DNA from: Enterobacter chuandaensis
GTDB lineage: Bacteria > Pseudomonadota > Gammaproteobacteria > Enterobacterales > Enterobacteriaceae
Assembly (NCBI RefSeq): GCF_003594915.1
Contig: NZ_QZCS01000001.1
Location: 496,001 to 560,000, forward strand
Length of the DNA stretch: 64,000 nucleotides
Reading direction: 5' to 3'
Shown: in pieces, positions 21,253 to 30,520 of the stretch
Position numbering within the stretch: position 1 is the stretch's first letter
Layout of the letters: the number at the start of each line of letters is the position of its first letter
Position numbers and translations under genes: made by a program
Notes under the pieces: generated by a model
Told to the model about the DNA's origin: nothing
Seen by the model: only the letters and a program-made list of their open reading frames with translations
Databases searched by the model: none

Positions 21253-23013
21253 ATGACTCAAACGTTTATCCCCGGCAAAGACGCCGCTCTGGAAGATTCC
21301 ATCGCTCGCTTCCAGCAGAAACTGACCGACCTGGGCTTTAATATCGAAGAAGCCTCCTGGCTGAACCCGGTGCCTCACGTCTGGTCCGTGCATATCCGCG
21401 ACAAAGACTGTGCGCTGTGCTTTACCAATGGTAAAGGCGCAACCAAAAAAGCGGCGCTGGCTTCTGCGCTGGGTGAGTATTTTGAGCGTCTGTCCACCAA
21501 CTATTTCTTCGCCGATTTCTGGCTGGGCGAAACCATCGCCAACGGCCCGTTCGTTCACTATCCGAATGAAAAATGGTTCCCGCTTCCCGAAGACGACGAA
21601 CTGCCGGAAGGCATTCTGGATGCCCGTCTGCGCGCGTTCTACGATCCGGAAAACGAACTGACTGCCAGCATGCTGATCGATCTCCAGTCTGGCAATGAAG
21701 AGCGTGGGATCTGCGCCCTGCCGTTCACCCGTCAGTCTGACGAGCAGATCGTGTATATTCCGATGAATATCGTCGGCAACCTGTATGTGTCCAACGGCAT
21801 GTCCGCTGGTAATACCCGCAATGAAGCGCGCGTGCAGGGTCTATCCGAAGTGTTCGAGCGCCACATTAAAAACCGCATCATCGCTGAATCCATCAGCCTG
21901 CCGGAGATCCCGGCGGACGTGCTGGCGCGCTACCCGGGTGTGGTGGAATCCATCGCGAAACTGGAAGCAGAAGGTTTCCCAATCTTTGCGTATGACGGCT
22001 CTCTGGGCGGCAAATATCCGGTTATCTGCGTCGTGCTGTTTAACCCGACTAACGGCACCTGCTTCGCCTCCTTCGGCGCGCATCCTGACTTCGGCGTGGC
22101 GCTGGAGCGTACCGTGACCGAACTGCTGCAAGGCCGTAGTCTGAAAGATCTCGATGTCTTTACTCCGCCAACCTTTGACGATGAAGAAGTCGCCGAGCAC
22201 ACCAACCTCGAAACCCACTTCATCGACTCCAGCGGTTTGATCTCCTGGGATATGTTTAAGCAGGACGCGGACTATCCGTTCGTGGACTGGAGCTTTGCCG
22301 GTACCACTGAAGAAGAGTTCGCCACACTGATGGCAATCTTCAACGCCGAAGATCAGGAAGTCTACATTGCCGACTACGAACACCTGGGCGTTTACGCATG
22401 CCGCATCATCGTACCTGGGATGTCCGATATCTACCCGGCGGAAGATCTGTGGCTCGCCAACAACAGCATGGGCGCGCACCTGCGTGAGACTCTACTCTCC
22501 CTGCCGGGCAGCGAGTGGGAAAAAGAAGATTATCTCAACCTGATCGCCCAGCTGGACGATGAAGGCCACGATGACTTCACCCGCGTGCGCGAACTGCTGG
22601 GTCTGGCGACCGGTAAGGACAACGGCTGGTACACGCTGCGTATCGGTGAGCTGAAAGCGATGCTGGCCCTCGCCGGCGGCGATCTGGATCAGGCCCTGGC
22701 CTGGACCGAATGGACCATGGAGTTTAACCAGTCGGTCTTCTCTGCAGAGCGCACCAACTACTATCGCTGCCTGCAAACCCTGCTGCTGCTTGCACAGGAA
22801 GACGATCGTGAGCCATTGCAGTATCTGAACGCCTTCGTACGCATGTACGGTGCAGAAGCAGTTGAAGCCGCCAGCGCGGCGCTGAGCGGTGAAGAGCCGT
22901 TCTATGGTCTGCAGGCGGTTGATAGCGATCTGAAGGCCTTCCCGGCTCATCAGTCTCTGCTCAACGCCTATGAGAAATTGCAGAAGGCGAAAGCCGCTTA
23001 CTGGTCAAAATAA
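21253..23013 (+). CDS. ycaO: YcaO, ATP-dependent cyclodehydratase-family protein
   Basis: The 586-residue product is the founding-type E. coli YcaO. The family binds ATP and activates amide bonds; relatives make azolines in peptide natural products. E. coli YcaO itself has been linked to beta-methylthiolation of ribosomal protein S12 by RimO. The ATP-binding YcaO domain fills about residues 50-380, with segments such as GKGATKKAALASALGEYFERL and EALYx-type acidic stretches. A C-terminal helical TPR-like region fills the last 170 residues. I chose the ATG at 21253 (MTQTFIPGKDAALEDS). The frame is open far upstream, but that part overlaps ycaP antisense and is not conserved. No peptide-modification cluster is nearby. 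Confidence 0.95.
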   Translation: MTQTFIPGKDAALEDSIARFQQKLTDLGFNIEEASWLNPVPHVWSVHIRDKDCALCFTNGKGATKKAALASALGEYFERLSTNYFFADFWLGETIANGPFVHYPNEKWFPLPEDDELPEGILDARLRAFYDPENELTASMLIDLQSGNEERGICALPFTRQSDEQIVYIPMNIVGNLYVSNGMSAGNTRNEARVQGLSEVFERHIKNRIIAESISLPEIPADVLARYPGVVESIAKLEAEGFPIFAYDGSLGGKYPVICVVLFNPTNGTCFASFGAHPDFGVALERTVTELLQGRSLKDLDVFTPPTFDDEEVAEHTNLETHFIDSSGLISWDMFKQDADYPFVDWSFAGTTEEEFATLMAIFNAEDQEVYIADYEHLGVYACRIIVPGMSDIYPAEDLWLANNSMGAHLRETLLSLPGSEWEKEDYLNLIAQLDDEGHDDFTRVRELLGLATGKDNGWYTLRIGELKAMLALAGGDLDQALAWTEWTMEFNQSVFSAERTNYYRCLQTLLLLAQEDDREPLQYLNAFVRMYGAEAVEAASAALSGEEPFYGLQAVDSDLKAFPAHQSLLNAYEKLQKAKAAYWSK

Positions 23014-23066
23014 GCGCATATAACATTAACGGCTGTAGGCGTATTCAATCGTCTGGGCTATATTAC

Positions 23067-23093
23067 GGGGCAATTTCATTGCCCCTTTTTTTA
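23067..23093 (+). terminator. Rho-independent terminator of ycaO
   Basis: Arms GGGGCAAT and ATTGCCCC enclose TTC and are followed by seven Ts. It lies 54 bases after the ycaO stop. Confidence 0.9.
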
Positions 23094-23419
23094 TTTTTTT
23101 CGGCAATGATTGTTGATTGTAATAATAAAGTTAAACATGGGTAAATATAATAATATTTAGCCGGGCTTTATTGTTACTTTTTATGGTTAATACTCCATAT
23201 TAATTAACTGTTTCGAAGGGGGCCGAACGAAAAAATTCAACTCTTTTCATAACTTTTAAAATTTATTTTTATACGGATAATCAAATACTTACTCCGCATT
23301 TGTTGTAAAACCATACATACTGCGGGCCTATAAGCCAGGCGAGATATGATCTATATCAATTTCTCTTCTATAATGCTTTGTTAGTATCTCGTCGCCGACT
23401 TAATAAAGAGAGAGTTAGT
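23094..23419 (+). promoter_or_regulatory. focA-pflB upstream control region with FNR-type site
   Basis: This 326-base AT-rich gap separates the ycaO terminator from focA. At 23346-23359 lies ATGATCTATATCAA, matching nine of the ten fixed bases of the FNR consensus TTGAT-N4-ATCAA. A -10-like TAGTAT at 23382-23387 would place the start of transcription near 23394 and the FNR site at about -41.5, the class II activating position. A closer consensus -10 hexamer (TATAAT, 23369-23374) is also present, but would put FNR at about -28. The E. coli focA-pflB region is controlled by FNR and ArcA through several promoters. No RNA gene is seen. Confidence 0.7.
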
Positions 23420-24277
23420 GTGAAAGCTGACAACCCTTTTGATCTTTTACTCCCCGCCGCGATGGCAAAAGTTGCCGAAGAAGCGGGTGTCTATAAAGCA
23501 ACGAAACACCCGATGAAGACGTTCTATCTGGCGATCACGGCCGGTGTGTTCATCTCTATCGCGTTCGTCTTCTACATCACCGCCACCACCGGTACTGCCG
23601 GAATGCCTTTCGGCATGGCCAAACTGATTGGCGGCATTTGCTTCTCACTGGGTCTGATTCTCTGCGTCATTTGCGGCGCCGACCTCTTCACCTCAACGGT
23701 GCTGATTGTTGTGGCGAAAGCCAGCGGAAGAATTACCTGGGGTCAACTGGCGCGCAACTGGCTTAACGTCTACGTTGGTAACCTGATTGGCTGTCTGCTC
23801 TTTGTTCTGTTGATGTGGCTCTCTGGCGAGTATATGACCGCCAACGGTGGCTGGGGGCTTAATGTCCTGCAAACCGCTGACCACAAAATGCACCATACAT
23901 TTATCGAAGCCGTTGCTCTCGGCATCCTCGCAAACCTGATGGTCTGCCTGGCGGTCTGGATGAGCTACTCTGGTCGTAGCCTGATGGATAAAGCCATGAT
24001 TATGGTTCTGCCGGTTGCGATGTTTGTTGCCAGCGGCTTTGAGCACAGTATTGCGAATATGTTCATGATCCCAATGGGGATTGTTATCCGCAACTTTGCA
24101 AGCCCGGAGTTCTGGACCGCAGTTGGTTCATCCCCGGAAAGTTTCTCACACCTGACTATTATGAATTTCATTACTGATAACCTGATCCCCGTCACTATCG
24201 GGAACATTATCGGTGGGGGTCTGTTAGTTGGGTTGACATACTGGGTCATTTACCTGCGTGGCGGCGACCATCATTAA
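23420..24277 (+). CDS. focA: Formate channel FocA
   Basis: FocA is the pentameric inner-membrane channel that moves formate out of, and back into, fermenting cells. The product is 285 residues with six hydrophobic segments and the FNT-family motifs, starting with a GTG codon (VKADNPFDLLLPAAMAK), exactly as E. coli focA does. A purine-rich AGAGAG ribosome-binding stretch lies just upstream. An ATG 14 codons earlier (23378) is in frame but unconserved and would precede the likely transcription start. It is followed after 52 bases by pflB, with which it forms the focA-pflB operon. Confidence 0.97.
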   Translation: MKADNPFDLLLPAAMAKVAEEAGVYKATKHPMKTFYLAITAGVFISIAFVFYITATTGTAGMPFGMAKLIGGICFSLGLILCVICGADLFTSTVLIVVAKASGRITWGQLARNWLNVYVGNLIGCLLFVLLMWLSGEYMTANGGWGLNVLQTADHKMHHTFIEAVALGILANLMVCLAVWMSYSGRSLMDKAMIMVLPVAMFVASGFEHSIANMFMIPMGIVIRNFASPEFWTAVGSSPESFSHLTIMNFITDNLIPVTIGNIIGGGLLVGLTYWVIYLRGGDHH

Positions 24278-24329
24278 TGGTTGTCTCAGGCAGTAAAATA
24301 AAAAATCCACTTAAGAAGGTAGGTGTTAC

Positions 24330-26612
24330 ATGTCCGAGCTTAATGAAAAGTTAGCCACAGCCTGGGAAGGTTTTGCGAAAGGTGACTGGCAGAATGAAGT
24401 AAACGTCCGTGACTTCATTCAGAAAAACTATACCCCGTATGAAGGTGACGAATCCTTCCTGGCTGGTGCAACTGACGCAACCACCAAGCTGTGGGACAGC
24501 GTAATGGAAGGCGTTAAACTGGAAAACCGCACTCACGCGCCAGTTGATTTTGACACCTCCGTTGCATCCACCATCACTTCTCACGATGCTGGCTACATCA
24601 ACAAAGCCCTTGAGAAAATCGTTGGTCTGCAAACTGAAGCACCACTGAAACGCGCAATCATCCCGTTCGGTGGTATCAAAATGGTTGAAGGTTCCTGCAA
24701 AGCGTATAACCGCGAGCTGGACCCAATGCTGAAAAAAATCTTCACCGAATACCGCAAAACCCATAACCAGGGCGTATTCGATGTTTACACCAAAGACATT
24801 CTGAACTGCCGTAAATCCGGTGTTCTGACTGGTCTACCAGATGCGTATGGCCGTGGCCGTATCATTGGTGACTACCGTCGCGTTGCGCTGTACGGTATCG
24901 ACTTCCTGATGAAAGACAAATACGCGCAGTTCGTTTCCCTGCAGTCCGACCTGGAAAACGGCGTAAACCTGGAAGCGACTATCCGTCTGCGTGAAGAAAT
25001 TGCTGAACAGCACCGCGCGCTGGGTCAGATCAAAGAAATGGCAGCTAAATACGGCTGCGACATCTCTGGTCCTGCTACCAACGCTCAGGAAGCTATCCAG
25101 TGGACCTACTTCGGCTACCTGGCTGCGGTTAAGTCTCAGAACGGTGCAGCAATGTCCTTCGGTCGCGTATCCACCTTCCTGGATGCATATATCGAACGTG
25201 ACCTGAAAGCAGGCAAAATCACCGAGCAAGACGCTCAGGAAATGATTGACCACCTGGTCATGAAACTGCGTATGGTTCGCTTCCTGCGTACCCCAGAATA
25301 TGATGAACTGTTCTCTGGTGACCCAATCTGGGCAACAGAATCTATCGGTGGTATGGGCGTTGACGGCCGTACGCTGGTAACCAAAAACAGCTTCCGCTTC
25401 CTGAATACCCTGTACACCATGGGTCCTTCTCCGGAGCCGAACATCACCGTTCTGTGGTCTGAAAAACTGCCTCTGAACTTCAAGAAATTCGCCGCTAAAG
25501 TGTCCATCGACACCTCTTCTCTGCAGTACGAGAACGATGACCTGATGCGCCCTGACTTCAACAACGATGACTACGCTATCGCTTGCTGCGTAAGCCCAAT
25601 GGTTGTTGGTAAACAAATGCAGTTCTTCGGTGCGCGTGCTAACCTGGCGAAAACCATGCTGTACGCTATCAACGGCGGCGTTGATGAAAAACTGAAAATG
25701 CAGGTTGGTCCTAAGTCTGAGCCAATTAAAGGCGACGTGCTGAACTATGACGAAGTCATGGATCGCATGGATCACTTCATGGACTGGCTGGCTAAGCAGT
25801 ACGTGACCGCGCTGAACGTTATCCACTACATGCACGACAAGTACAGCTACGAAGCCTCTCTGATGGCGCTGCACGACCGTGACGTGGTTCGCACCATGGC
25901 GTGTGGTATCGCAGGTCTGTCCGTGGCTGCTGACTCCCTGTCTGCAATCAAATACGCGAAAGTTAAACCAATTCGTGACGAAGACGGCCTGGCCGTAGAC
26001 TTCGAAATCGAAGGTGAATATCCGCAGTTTGGTAACAACGACGCTCGCGTTGATGACATGGCGGTTGACCTGGTAGAACGTTTCATGAAGAAAATTCAGA
26101 AACTCACTACCTACCGTAACGCTATCCCGACTCAGTCTGTTCTGACCATCACCTCTAACGTCGTGTATGGTAAGAAAACCGGTAACACCCCAGACGGTCG
26201 TCGTGCTGGCGCGCCATTCGGCCCAGGTGCTAACCCAATGCACGGTCGTGACCAGAAAGGTGCTGTTGCCTCTCTGACCTCCGTTGCAAAACTGCCGTTT
26301 GCTTACGCGAAAGATGGTATCTCTTACACCTTCTCTATCGTGCCAAACGCGCTGGGTAAAGACGACGAAGTGCGTAAAACTAACCTCGCGGGTCTGATGG
26401 ATGGTTACTTCCACCACGAAGCGTCCATCGAAGGTGGTCAGCACCTGAACGTGAACGTTATGAACCGTGAAATGCTGCTCGACGCGATGGAACACCCTGA
26501 GAAATATCCTCAGCTGACCATCCGCGTATCTGGCTACGCAGTACGTTTTAACTCCCTGACTAAAGAACAGCAGCAGGACGTTATCACCCGTACTTTCACT
26601 CAGTCCATGTAA
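24330..26612 (+). CDS. pflB: Pyruvate formate-lyase (formate C-acetyltransferase 1)
   Basis: PflB is the glycyl-radical enzyme that splits pyruvate with CoA into acetyl-CoA and formate in anaerobic growth. The 760-residue product has the E. coli length. The C-terminal radical motif RVSGYAVRF places the radical glycine at residue 735 (Gly-734 of the mature protein), and the active-site Cys pair is in IACCVSP near residues 419-420. The ribosome-binding site AAGGTAGGTG is strong. Codon bias is extreme, in keeping with very high expression. The 52-base focA-pflB gap suggests extra promoters or processing, as known in E. coli. Confidence 0.99.
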   Translation: MSELNEKLATAWEGFAKGDWQNEVNVRDFIQKNYTPYEGDESFLAGATDATTKLWDSVMEGVKLENRTHAPVDFDTSVASTITSHDAGYINKALEKIVGLQTEAPLKRAIIPFGGIKMVEGSCKAYNRELDPMLKKIFTEYRKTHNQGVFDVYTKDILNCRKSGVLTGLPDAYGRGRIIGDYRRVALYGIDFLMKDKYAQFVSLQSDLENGVNLEATIRLREEIAEQHRALGQIKEMAAKYGCDISGPATNAQEAIQWTYFGYLAAVKSQNGAAMSFGRVSTFLDAYIERDLKAGKITEQDAQEMIDHLVMKLRMVRFLRTPEYDELFSGDPIWATESIGGMGVDGRTLVTKNSFRFLNTLYTMGPSPEPNITVLWSEKLPLNFKKFAAKVSIDTSSLQYENDDLMRPDFNNDDYAIACCVSPMVVGKQMQFFGARANLAKTMLYAINGGVDEKLKMQVGPKSEPIKGDVLNYDEVMDRMDHFMDWLAKQYVTALNVIHYMHDKYSYEASLMALHDRDVVRTMACGIAGLSVAADSLSAIKYAKVKPIRDEDGLAVDFEIEGEYPQFGNNDARVDDMAVDLVERFMKKIQKLTTYRNAIPTQSVLTITSNVVYGKKTGNTPDGRRAGAPFGPGANPMHGRDQKGAVASLTSVAKLPFAYAKDGISYTFSIVPNALGKDDEVRKTNLAGLMDGYFHHEASIEGGQHLNVNVMNREMLLDAMEHPEKYPQLTIRVSGYAVRFNSLTKEQQQDVITRTFTQSM

Positions 26613-26651
26613 GTGGAATTGACTGAAATCACGCGTTAAAAAGCGTACAAT

Positions 26652-26680
26652 AAAGGCTCCACGTCAGTGGGGCCTTTTTA
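26652..26680 (+). terminator. Rho-independent terminator of focA-pflB
   Basis: Arms AAAGGCTCCAC and GTGGGGCCTTT (one G-U-type mismatch) are followed by a T-run, 39 bases after the pflB stop. It separates the operon from pflA. Confidence 0.85.
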
Positions 26681-26816
26681 GCACCCTCTCCACCTCAGTC
26701 TCTTTTGTCCGCTATCTATACTCTATGGATATCAGCCAAAACAGACTTAAACACAGCCGGTTTTGAGCTGTGCATACACAGGCCCCGGACGGGCCGATGC
26801 TGGAGATATCACCGCA
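26681..26816 (+). promoter_or_regulatory. pflA promoter region
   Basis: A 136-base gap between the pflB terminator and the pflA ATG. A TATACT hexamer near 26717-26722 is a reasonable -10 candidate, but no good -35 is evident, so this is only a positional assignment. Confidence 0.4.
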
Positions 26817-27557
26817 ATGTCAACTATTGGTCGCATTCACTCCTTTGAATCCTGTGGCACCGTCGATGGCCCAGGGATCCGCTTTATTACCTTTTTCCAG
26901 GGCTGCCTGATGCGCTGCCTGTACTGCCATAACCGCGACACCTGGGATACCCATGGCGGTAAAGAAGTTACCGTTGAAGATCTGATGAAAGAGGTGGTGA
27001 CCTATCGCCACTTTATGAACGCATCCGGCGGTGGCGTGACGGCATCTGGCGGTGAAGCCATTCTTCAGGCTGAGTTTGTCCGCGACTGGTTCCGCGCTTG
27101 CCGCAAAGAAGGTATTCATACCTGCCTCGATACCAACGGCTTTGTACGCCGCTACGATCCGGTTATTGATGAACTGCTCGACGTGACCGATCTGGTGATG
27201 CTCGATCTCAAACAGATGAACGATGAGATCCACCAGAACCTGGTCGGTGTTTCCAACCACCGCACGCTGGAGTTTGCCAAATACATTGCCGACAAAGGCA
27301 TTAAAACCTGGATCCGCTACGTGGTTGTTCCCGGCTGGTCAGATGACGACGACTCCGCGCACCGCCTGGGTGAATTTACCCGCGACATGGGCAACGTCGA
27401 AAAAATTGAGCTTCTGCCCTATCACGAGCTGGGTAAACATAAATGGGTGGCGATGGGCGAAGAGTACAAACTCGATGGCGTGAAGCCGCCGAAAAAAGAG
27501 ACGATGGAACGCGTGAAAGGTATTCTTGAGCAGTATGGCCACAAGGTCATGTATTAA
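26817..27557 (+). CDS. pflA: Pyruvate formate-lyase 1-activating enzyme
   Basis: PflA is a radical-SAM enzyme that abstracts hydrogen from the glycine of PflB to install its catalytic radical. The 246-residue product matches E. coli in length. The [4Fe-4S]/SAM motif C-x3-C-x2-C is at Cys-30, Cys-34 and Cys-37 (CLMRCLYC). The glycine-rich SAM-binding segment [11 protein letters not shown] follows near residues 70-80. I chose the ATG at 26817, because the 18-codon in-frame extension upstream is not conserved. It has its own promoter region after the pflB terminator. Confidence 0.98.
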   Translation: MSTIGRIHSFESCGTVDGPGIRFITFFQGCLMRCLYCHNRDTWDTHGGKEVTVEDLMKEVVTYRHFMNASGGGVTASGGEAILQAEFVRDWFRACRKEGIHTCLDTNGFVRRYDPVIDELLDVTDLVMLDLKQMNDEIHQNLVGVSNHRTLEFAKYIADKGIKTWIRYVVVPGWSDDDDSAHRLGEFTRDMGNVEKIELLPYHELGKHKWVAMGEEYKLDGVKPPKKETMERVKGILEQYGHKVMY

Positions 27558-27561
27558 AGAG

Positions 27562-27588
27562 AAGGCCCGGTAAGAACCGGGCCTTTTT
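27562..27588 (+). terminator. Rho-independent terminator of pflA
   Basis: Arms AAGGCCCGGT and ACCGGGCCTT with a TTTTTAT tail on the plus strand, five bases after the pflA stop. On the minus strand the same hairpin follows the convergent CigR-like gene but has a poorer tail. Confidence 0.88.
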
Positions 27589-27593
27589 ATATT

Positions 27594-28109
27594 CTATTTA
27601 AAGACGCCGTTAATAACGGAGGTCACAATCGCCGTACTCAGCGCAATTAAGACGAGGTCGTCGCCGACCACTCGCCATTCATAGCCCGGGTAGGAAGGAA
27701 GCTGGCCGAGCATAGACGCTGGCACAGTTTTCTTCGCAATGCCCGGAGGAAGCGGTTTACCACGGGCGAGGTTTTTCGCAATCCCCGGAGGCAGAGAGTC
27801 ATAGCCCGTTAAGCCATAATTCAGTGCCAGATGACGGGCATGATCAAAGCTCACGCGAGCGTCGACGTCATTACCAACATCTTTGCTGTTTTTAAAGCTC
27901 TTGTCCGATTTTCCTGGGTTATCCTGACCGTTATTTTGCTTATTACCATGATTACCGGAATTACCATGATTGCCGCTATTACCCTGTCCGCCACTGTTTC
28001 CGTGACCACCGCCATTCCCGTTACCAGGATTAGCCATGACCGGAGCCGTTGCAAACGTTAAAGACAACACTACGGCAAGTGCGGTAGTGGAAAAACGACG
28101 TGTAGACAT
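27594..28109 (-). CDS. CigR-like (RcnB/CigR family) exported protein, role unknown
   Basis: The 171-residue product has a signal peptide (positive MSTRRF start, hydrophobic core, likely cut after APVMA near residue 26). Next comes a low-complexity Gly/Asn/His segment of repeated HGNSG-type units (about residues 27-65), then a Lys/Asp-rich linker. The conserved C-terminal part has a duplicated PPGIAK motif, YEWRVVGDDLVLIA, and a final hydrophobic stretch that could anchor it in the inner membrane. This layout matches the family of Salmonella CigR, an anti-virulence regulator/effector encoded on SPI-3, but no virulence island is present here. It sits alone between pflA and ycaD, where E. coli K-12 carries other genes. 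I give no gene symbol because orthology with Salmonella cigR is not shown. Confidence 0.7.
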   Translation of the reverse strand: MSTRRFSTTALAVVLSLTFATAPVMANPGNGNGGGHGNSGGQGNSGNHGNSGNHGNKQNNGQDNPGKSDKSFKNSKDVGNDVDARVSFDHARHLALNYGLTGYDSLPPGIAKNLARGKPLPPGIAKKTVPASMLGQLPSYPGYEWRVVGDDLVLIALSTAIVTSVINGVFK

Positions 28110-28198
28110 GATTGCTGCCTTTTAGTGGTAGAACTCATTTGAATTATCGCCAGGCGGGAAAAACAAACAATGAGTAAAAGTCTTATATGTGACAGGGA

Positions 28199-28229
28199 CA
28201 AAAAAGCCTGTCATCGACAGGCTTTTTTA
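28199..28229 (-). terminator. Rho-independent terminator of ycaD
   Basis: Arms AAAAAGCCTGTC and GACAGGCTTTTT around a short loop, with a T-run on each strand. It begins four bases after the ycaD stop and lies upstream of the CigR-like gene, so it probably also insulates that gene from ycaD read-through. Confidence 0.9.
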
Positions 28230-28232
28230 TCA

Positions 28233-29381
28233 TCAGGCATGAGCCACAGGGGTTGGATGCTCGCCCGCTTTGCGCAGCAGCATCAGGAGATAAATAAATG
28301 AGACGCTGGCGATCATGATAAACAGCAAATTATCGGAATAATTTTGCATGAGCATGGCGGTAAACGTCGGTCCCAGCAGGCTGCCGATGGTATAGCTTAA
28401 TAACAGCGCCTGGTTCATTGCCACCAACTGGTGATGTTCAACTTTCTCGCAGGCCCAGGCCATCGCGACCGGATAGAGCGTGAAGCCTGCAGCACCCAGA
28501 ATAAACAGCGCAGGCGCCATGGCGGCATTGCTGAGCATTGCAAGGCATCCCATGATCACCACGAAGACCTGAACGCGTAGCACCAGCAGACGACCAAAGC
28601 GGTCCGCCAGACGGCCAATCGGCCATTGCCCCACAATACCTGCACTGACCATCACCGCCATCCAGAAACCAATTCCGGAATCGCTGACGCCCTGATGATT
28701 CAGGTAGAGCGGCATCAGGCCATAGAGCGAGCCCAGTACAATTCCCGAGATAATGCAGCCGTTAACGCCCAGACGCGCCTGACGCAGTCTCAGCATCGGC
28801 CAGACGTGGGTCGCTTCCTGATGTTCGCTGTTCTGGTTCACAATGCGCGTAAAGAGCAGCGGCAGGATCGCGGCCAGCACCATACCGGTTACCCATGGCA
28901 GCACGCTCATCAGGTCGGTTGGCAGCTTGCTGACCATCAGTTGACCCAGCACGGTACCGACATAGTAAACCATCATATAGGCCGCCAGCAGGCGTCCGCG
29001 GTTGCGGGAGGTGCCGCTGCACATCAGCGCACTTTCAACCACCACCCAAATCATTGCGCAGCCGACACCGGCGATAAAACGCCACGCCATCCAGCTCCAG
29101 AAACCCACCATCAGACCCAGACCGGCGCATCCGGCAGCAAAAATCAGCGAGGCCAGGTAATAACTGCGATTAAAGCCAAAGCGCTTAATCAGGCTACCGG
29201 TTAATAATGTGCCCAGCAGGTTCCCGGTAAAAAAGGACGAGCTAACCATACCCACCTGCCAGGTCGGTAAGTTTTCATGGGCGAGCCACAGCGGGACGAG
29301 CGTATTTAACACCGCGATCGCCAGGGTCAACAGAAGCAGGCCACAGAGCAACAGAAGCACTGGCCGGGTATAGGTGGTCAT
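28233..29381 (-). CDS. ycaD: YcaD, major facilitator superfamily transporter
   Basis: The 382-residue product has the E. coli YcaD length and about twelve hydrophobic segments. The loop between helices 2 and 3 carries an MFS-type G-x-L-x-K/R-RFG motif ([11 protein letters not shown]), with a second copy in the C-terminal half ([15 protein letters not shown]). The substrate is unknown. It stands alone, with a terminator on each side. In E. coli K-12, ycaM, ycaN and ycaK lie between it and pflA; here only the CigR-like gene does. Confidence 0.92.
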   Translation of the reverse strand: MTTYTRPVLLLLCGLLLLTLAIAVLNTLVPLWLAHENLPTWQVGMVSSSFFTGNLLGTLLTGSLIKRFGFNRSYYLASLIFAAGCAGLGLMVGFWSWMAWRFIAGVGCAMIWVVVESALMCSGTSRNRGRLLAAYMMVYYVGTVLGQLMVSKLPTDLMSVLPWVTGMVLAAILPLLFTRIVNQNSEHQEATHVWPMLRLRQARLGVNGCIISGIVLGSLYGLMPLYLNHQGVSDSGIGFWMAVMVSAGIVGQWPIGRLADRFGRLLVLRVQVFVVIMGCLAMLSNAAMAPALFILGAAGFTLYPVAMAWACEKVEHHQLVAMNQALLLSYTIGSLLGPTFTAMLMQNYSDNLLFIMIASVSFIYLLMLLRKAGEHPTPVAHA

Positions 29382-29609
29382 GGATTAAAAACCGTGAGGA
29401 AGTTCAGATTTCGTGCGCATCATGCCACTGGCAAAAACAAAGTCAATCCACTGATTTAGCCGGCTCGCACAATATGTTCTCCGTCGATTTAAAAAACTTA
29501 TCCTGCTAATGCAACGCCTGCTATAGATATTAATTATGTATATGTTTTTATTTATTAATGGCCGAAATTAAAACAAAACGACAGTCGAAAAATTTCATGA
29601 ATGAAAAAG
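29382..29609. promoter_or_regulatory. ycaD upstream region / dmsC downstream flank
   Basis: This AT-rich non-coding stretch (about 230 bases) is where the ycaD promoter must lie. A TATGTATATG-type AT tract is present around 29533. No small ORF, tRNA or repeat is recognised. Confidence 0.4.
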
Positions 29610-29640
29610 AAAAAGCCGGGCGCTATGTCCCGGCTTTTTA
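29610..29640 (-). terminator. Rho-independent terminator of dmsABC
   Basis: Arms AAAAGCCGGG and CCCGGCTTTT enclose a CGCTATGT-type loop. A long A/T-run is present on both sides, so it can work in either direction. It starts 16 bases after the dmsC stop. Confidence 0.9.
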
Positions 29641-29655
29641 TAACGAAAAATGAAA

Positions 29656-30519
29656 TTAGCTGGCGATAGCCATACCGACCGTCATATGCAGGCCGTAAAA
29701 CACACCGCGACCAATTAACTCCCCTGCCAGCACCAGCACAAAAGCCAGTGACAGGAGCGGCAGTGCAGGCTGATAACCTTTAAGCTGAGGGGCGATCCAG
29801 CACACCAGCGCAGCTGCCAGCAACACCACACGCCAGGCCATCAGCGAACCGTAGTCCGGCACGAGCGCAGAAGCCTGCTGGATAGAGCTGTGAATCGTAG
29901 CCAGTTCCGCTCCCTGCATCAGGGCGACCATTGCACTCACTACCAGCGCCAGCAGCGAAACGGCTGGCAGCAAACGCATTGCCCAACCGTCTACCCCCGC
30001 AACGCGCAGCAGCAGGTAGCCCAGCAGCGGCCCGCCGATAAACATCGTCAGGAAGAAGCTCATCGGCGTCCAGACGCTGTACCAGGTTGGGACGGTATCT
30101 ATGGTGTTGTAGACCCGCACCATCATCCACACGAACACCACGCCCAGCACCATCGTCACGATCAGCCACAGGCTGCGCAGGCCCGCAGGCAATTTCTTCA
30201 GCGCAGCCAGCAGCCAGCCCAGCCCGCCGACGGCAAAGAAGATTGCCCCGCTGGCAATTTCGTTACTGAGCGACGACGCCCCTACGCGGTTCAGAGAGTT
30301 AAACGCGCGCATCGGTGAGCCCAGGTGCAGCGTAGACGCGATAAATCCAATCCCCATCAGCACCCACAGGCCAAACATGCTCAACACTAAACGCTGCTGC
30401 TGTTCGGCATTGAGGTTCCCTTTTAACAGCGCGAGCGCCAGAACAATGAAGCCGCCCACTACGCACTGCCCAAAGACCGTGAAGATCATCAGCGGCCATT
30501 CATGCCATCCACTTCCCAT
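29656..30519 (-). CDS. dmsC: Anaerobic dimethyl sulfoxide reductase membrane anchor subunit DmsC
   Basis: DmsC anchors DmsAB to the inner membrane and oxidises menaquinol for DMSO/TMAO respiration. The 287-residue product has the E. coli length and eight hydrophobic segments. The start is the ATG at 30517-30519 (MGSGWHEWPLMIFTVFGQC), preceded by AAGGAGGTG; an in-frame ATG 14 codons upstream lies inside dmsB. It begins one base after the dmsB stop, so translation is probably coupled. Confidence 0.97.
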   Translation of the reverse strand: MGSGWHEWPLMIFTVFGQCVVGGFIVLALALLKGNLNAEQQQRLVLSMFGLWVLMGIGFIASTLHLGSPMRAFNSLNRVGASSLSNEIASGAIFFAVGGLGWLLAALKKLPAGLRSLWLIVTMVLGVVFVWMMVRVYNTIDTVPTWYSVWTPMSFFLTMFIGGPLLGYLLLRVAGVDGWAMRLLPAVSLLALVVSAMVALMQGAELATIHSSIQQASALVPDYGSLMAWRVVLLAAALVCWIAPQLKGYQPALPLLSLAFVLVLAGELIGRGVFYGLHMTVGMAIAS

Positions 30520-30520
30520 C

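Noticed and set aside
21253-23013. ycaO as part of an azoline-peptide (RiPP) cluster
   Set aside because: No precursor peptide, E1-like partner, dehydrogenase or exporter is adjacent. The neighbours are ycaP and focA, as in E. coli, so this is the housekeeping YcaO.
24834-26495. A 553-codon open frame on the minus strand, opposite pflB
   Set aside because: pflB is unmistakable and highly codon-biased. The antisense product has the unusual His/Val/Phe composition expected of a shadow frame.
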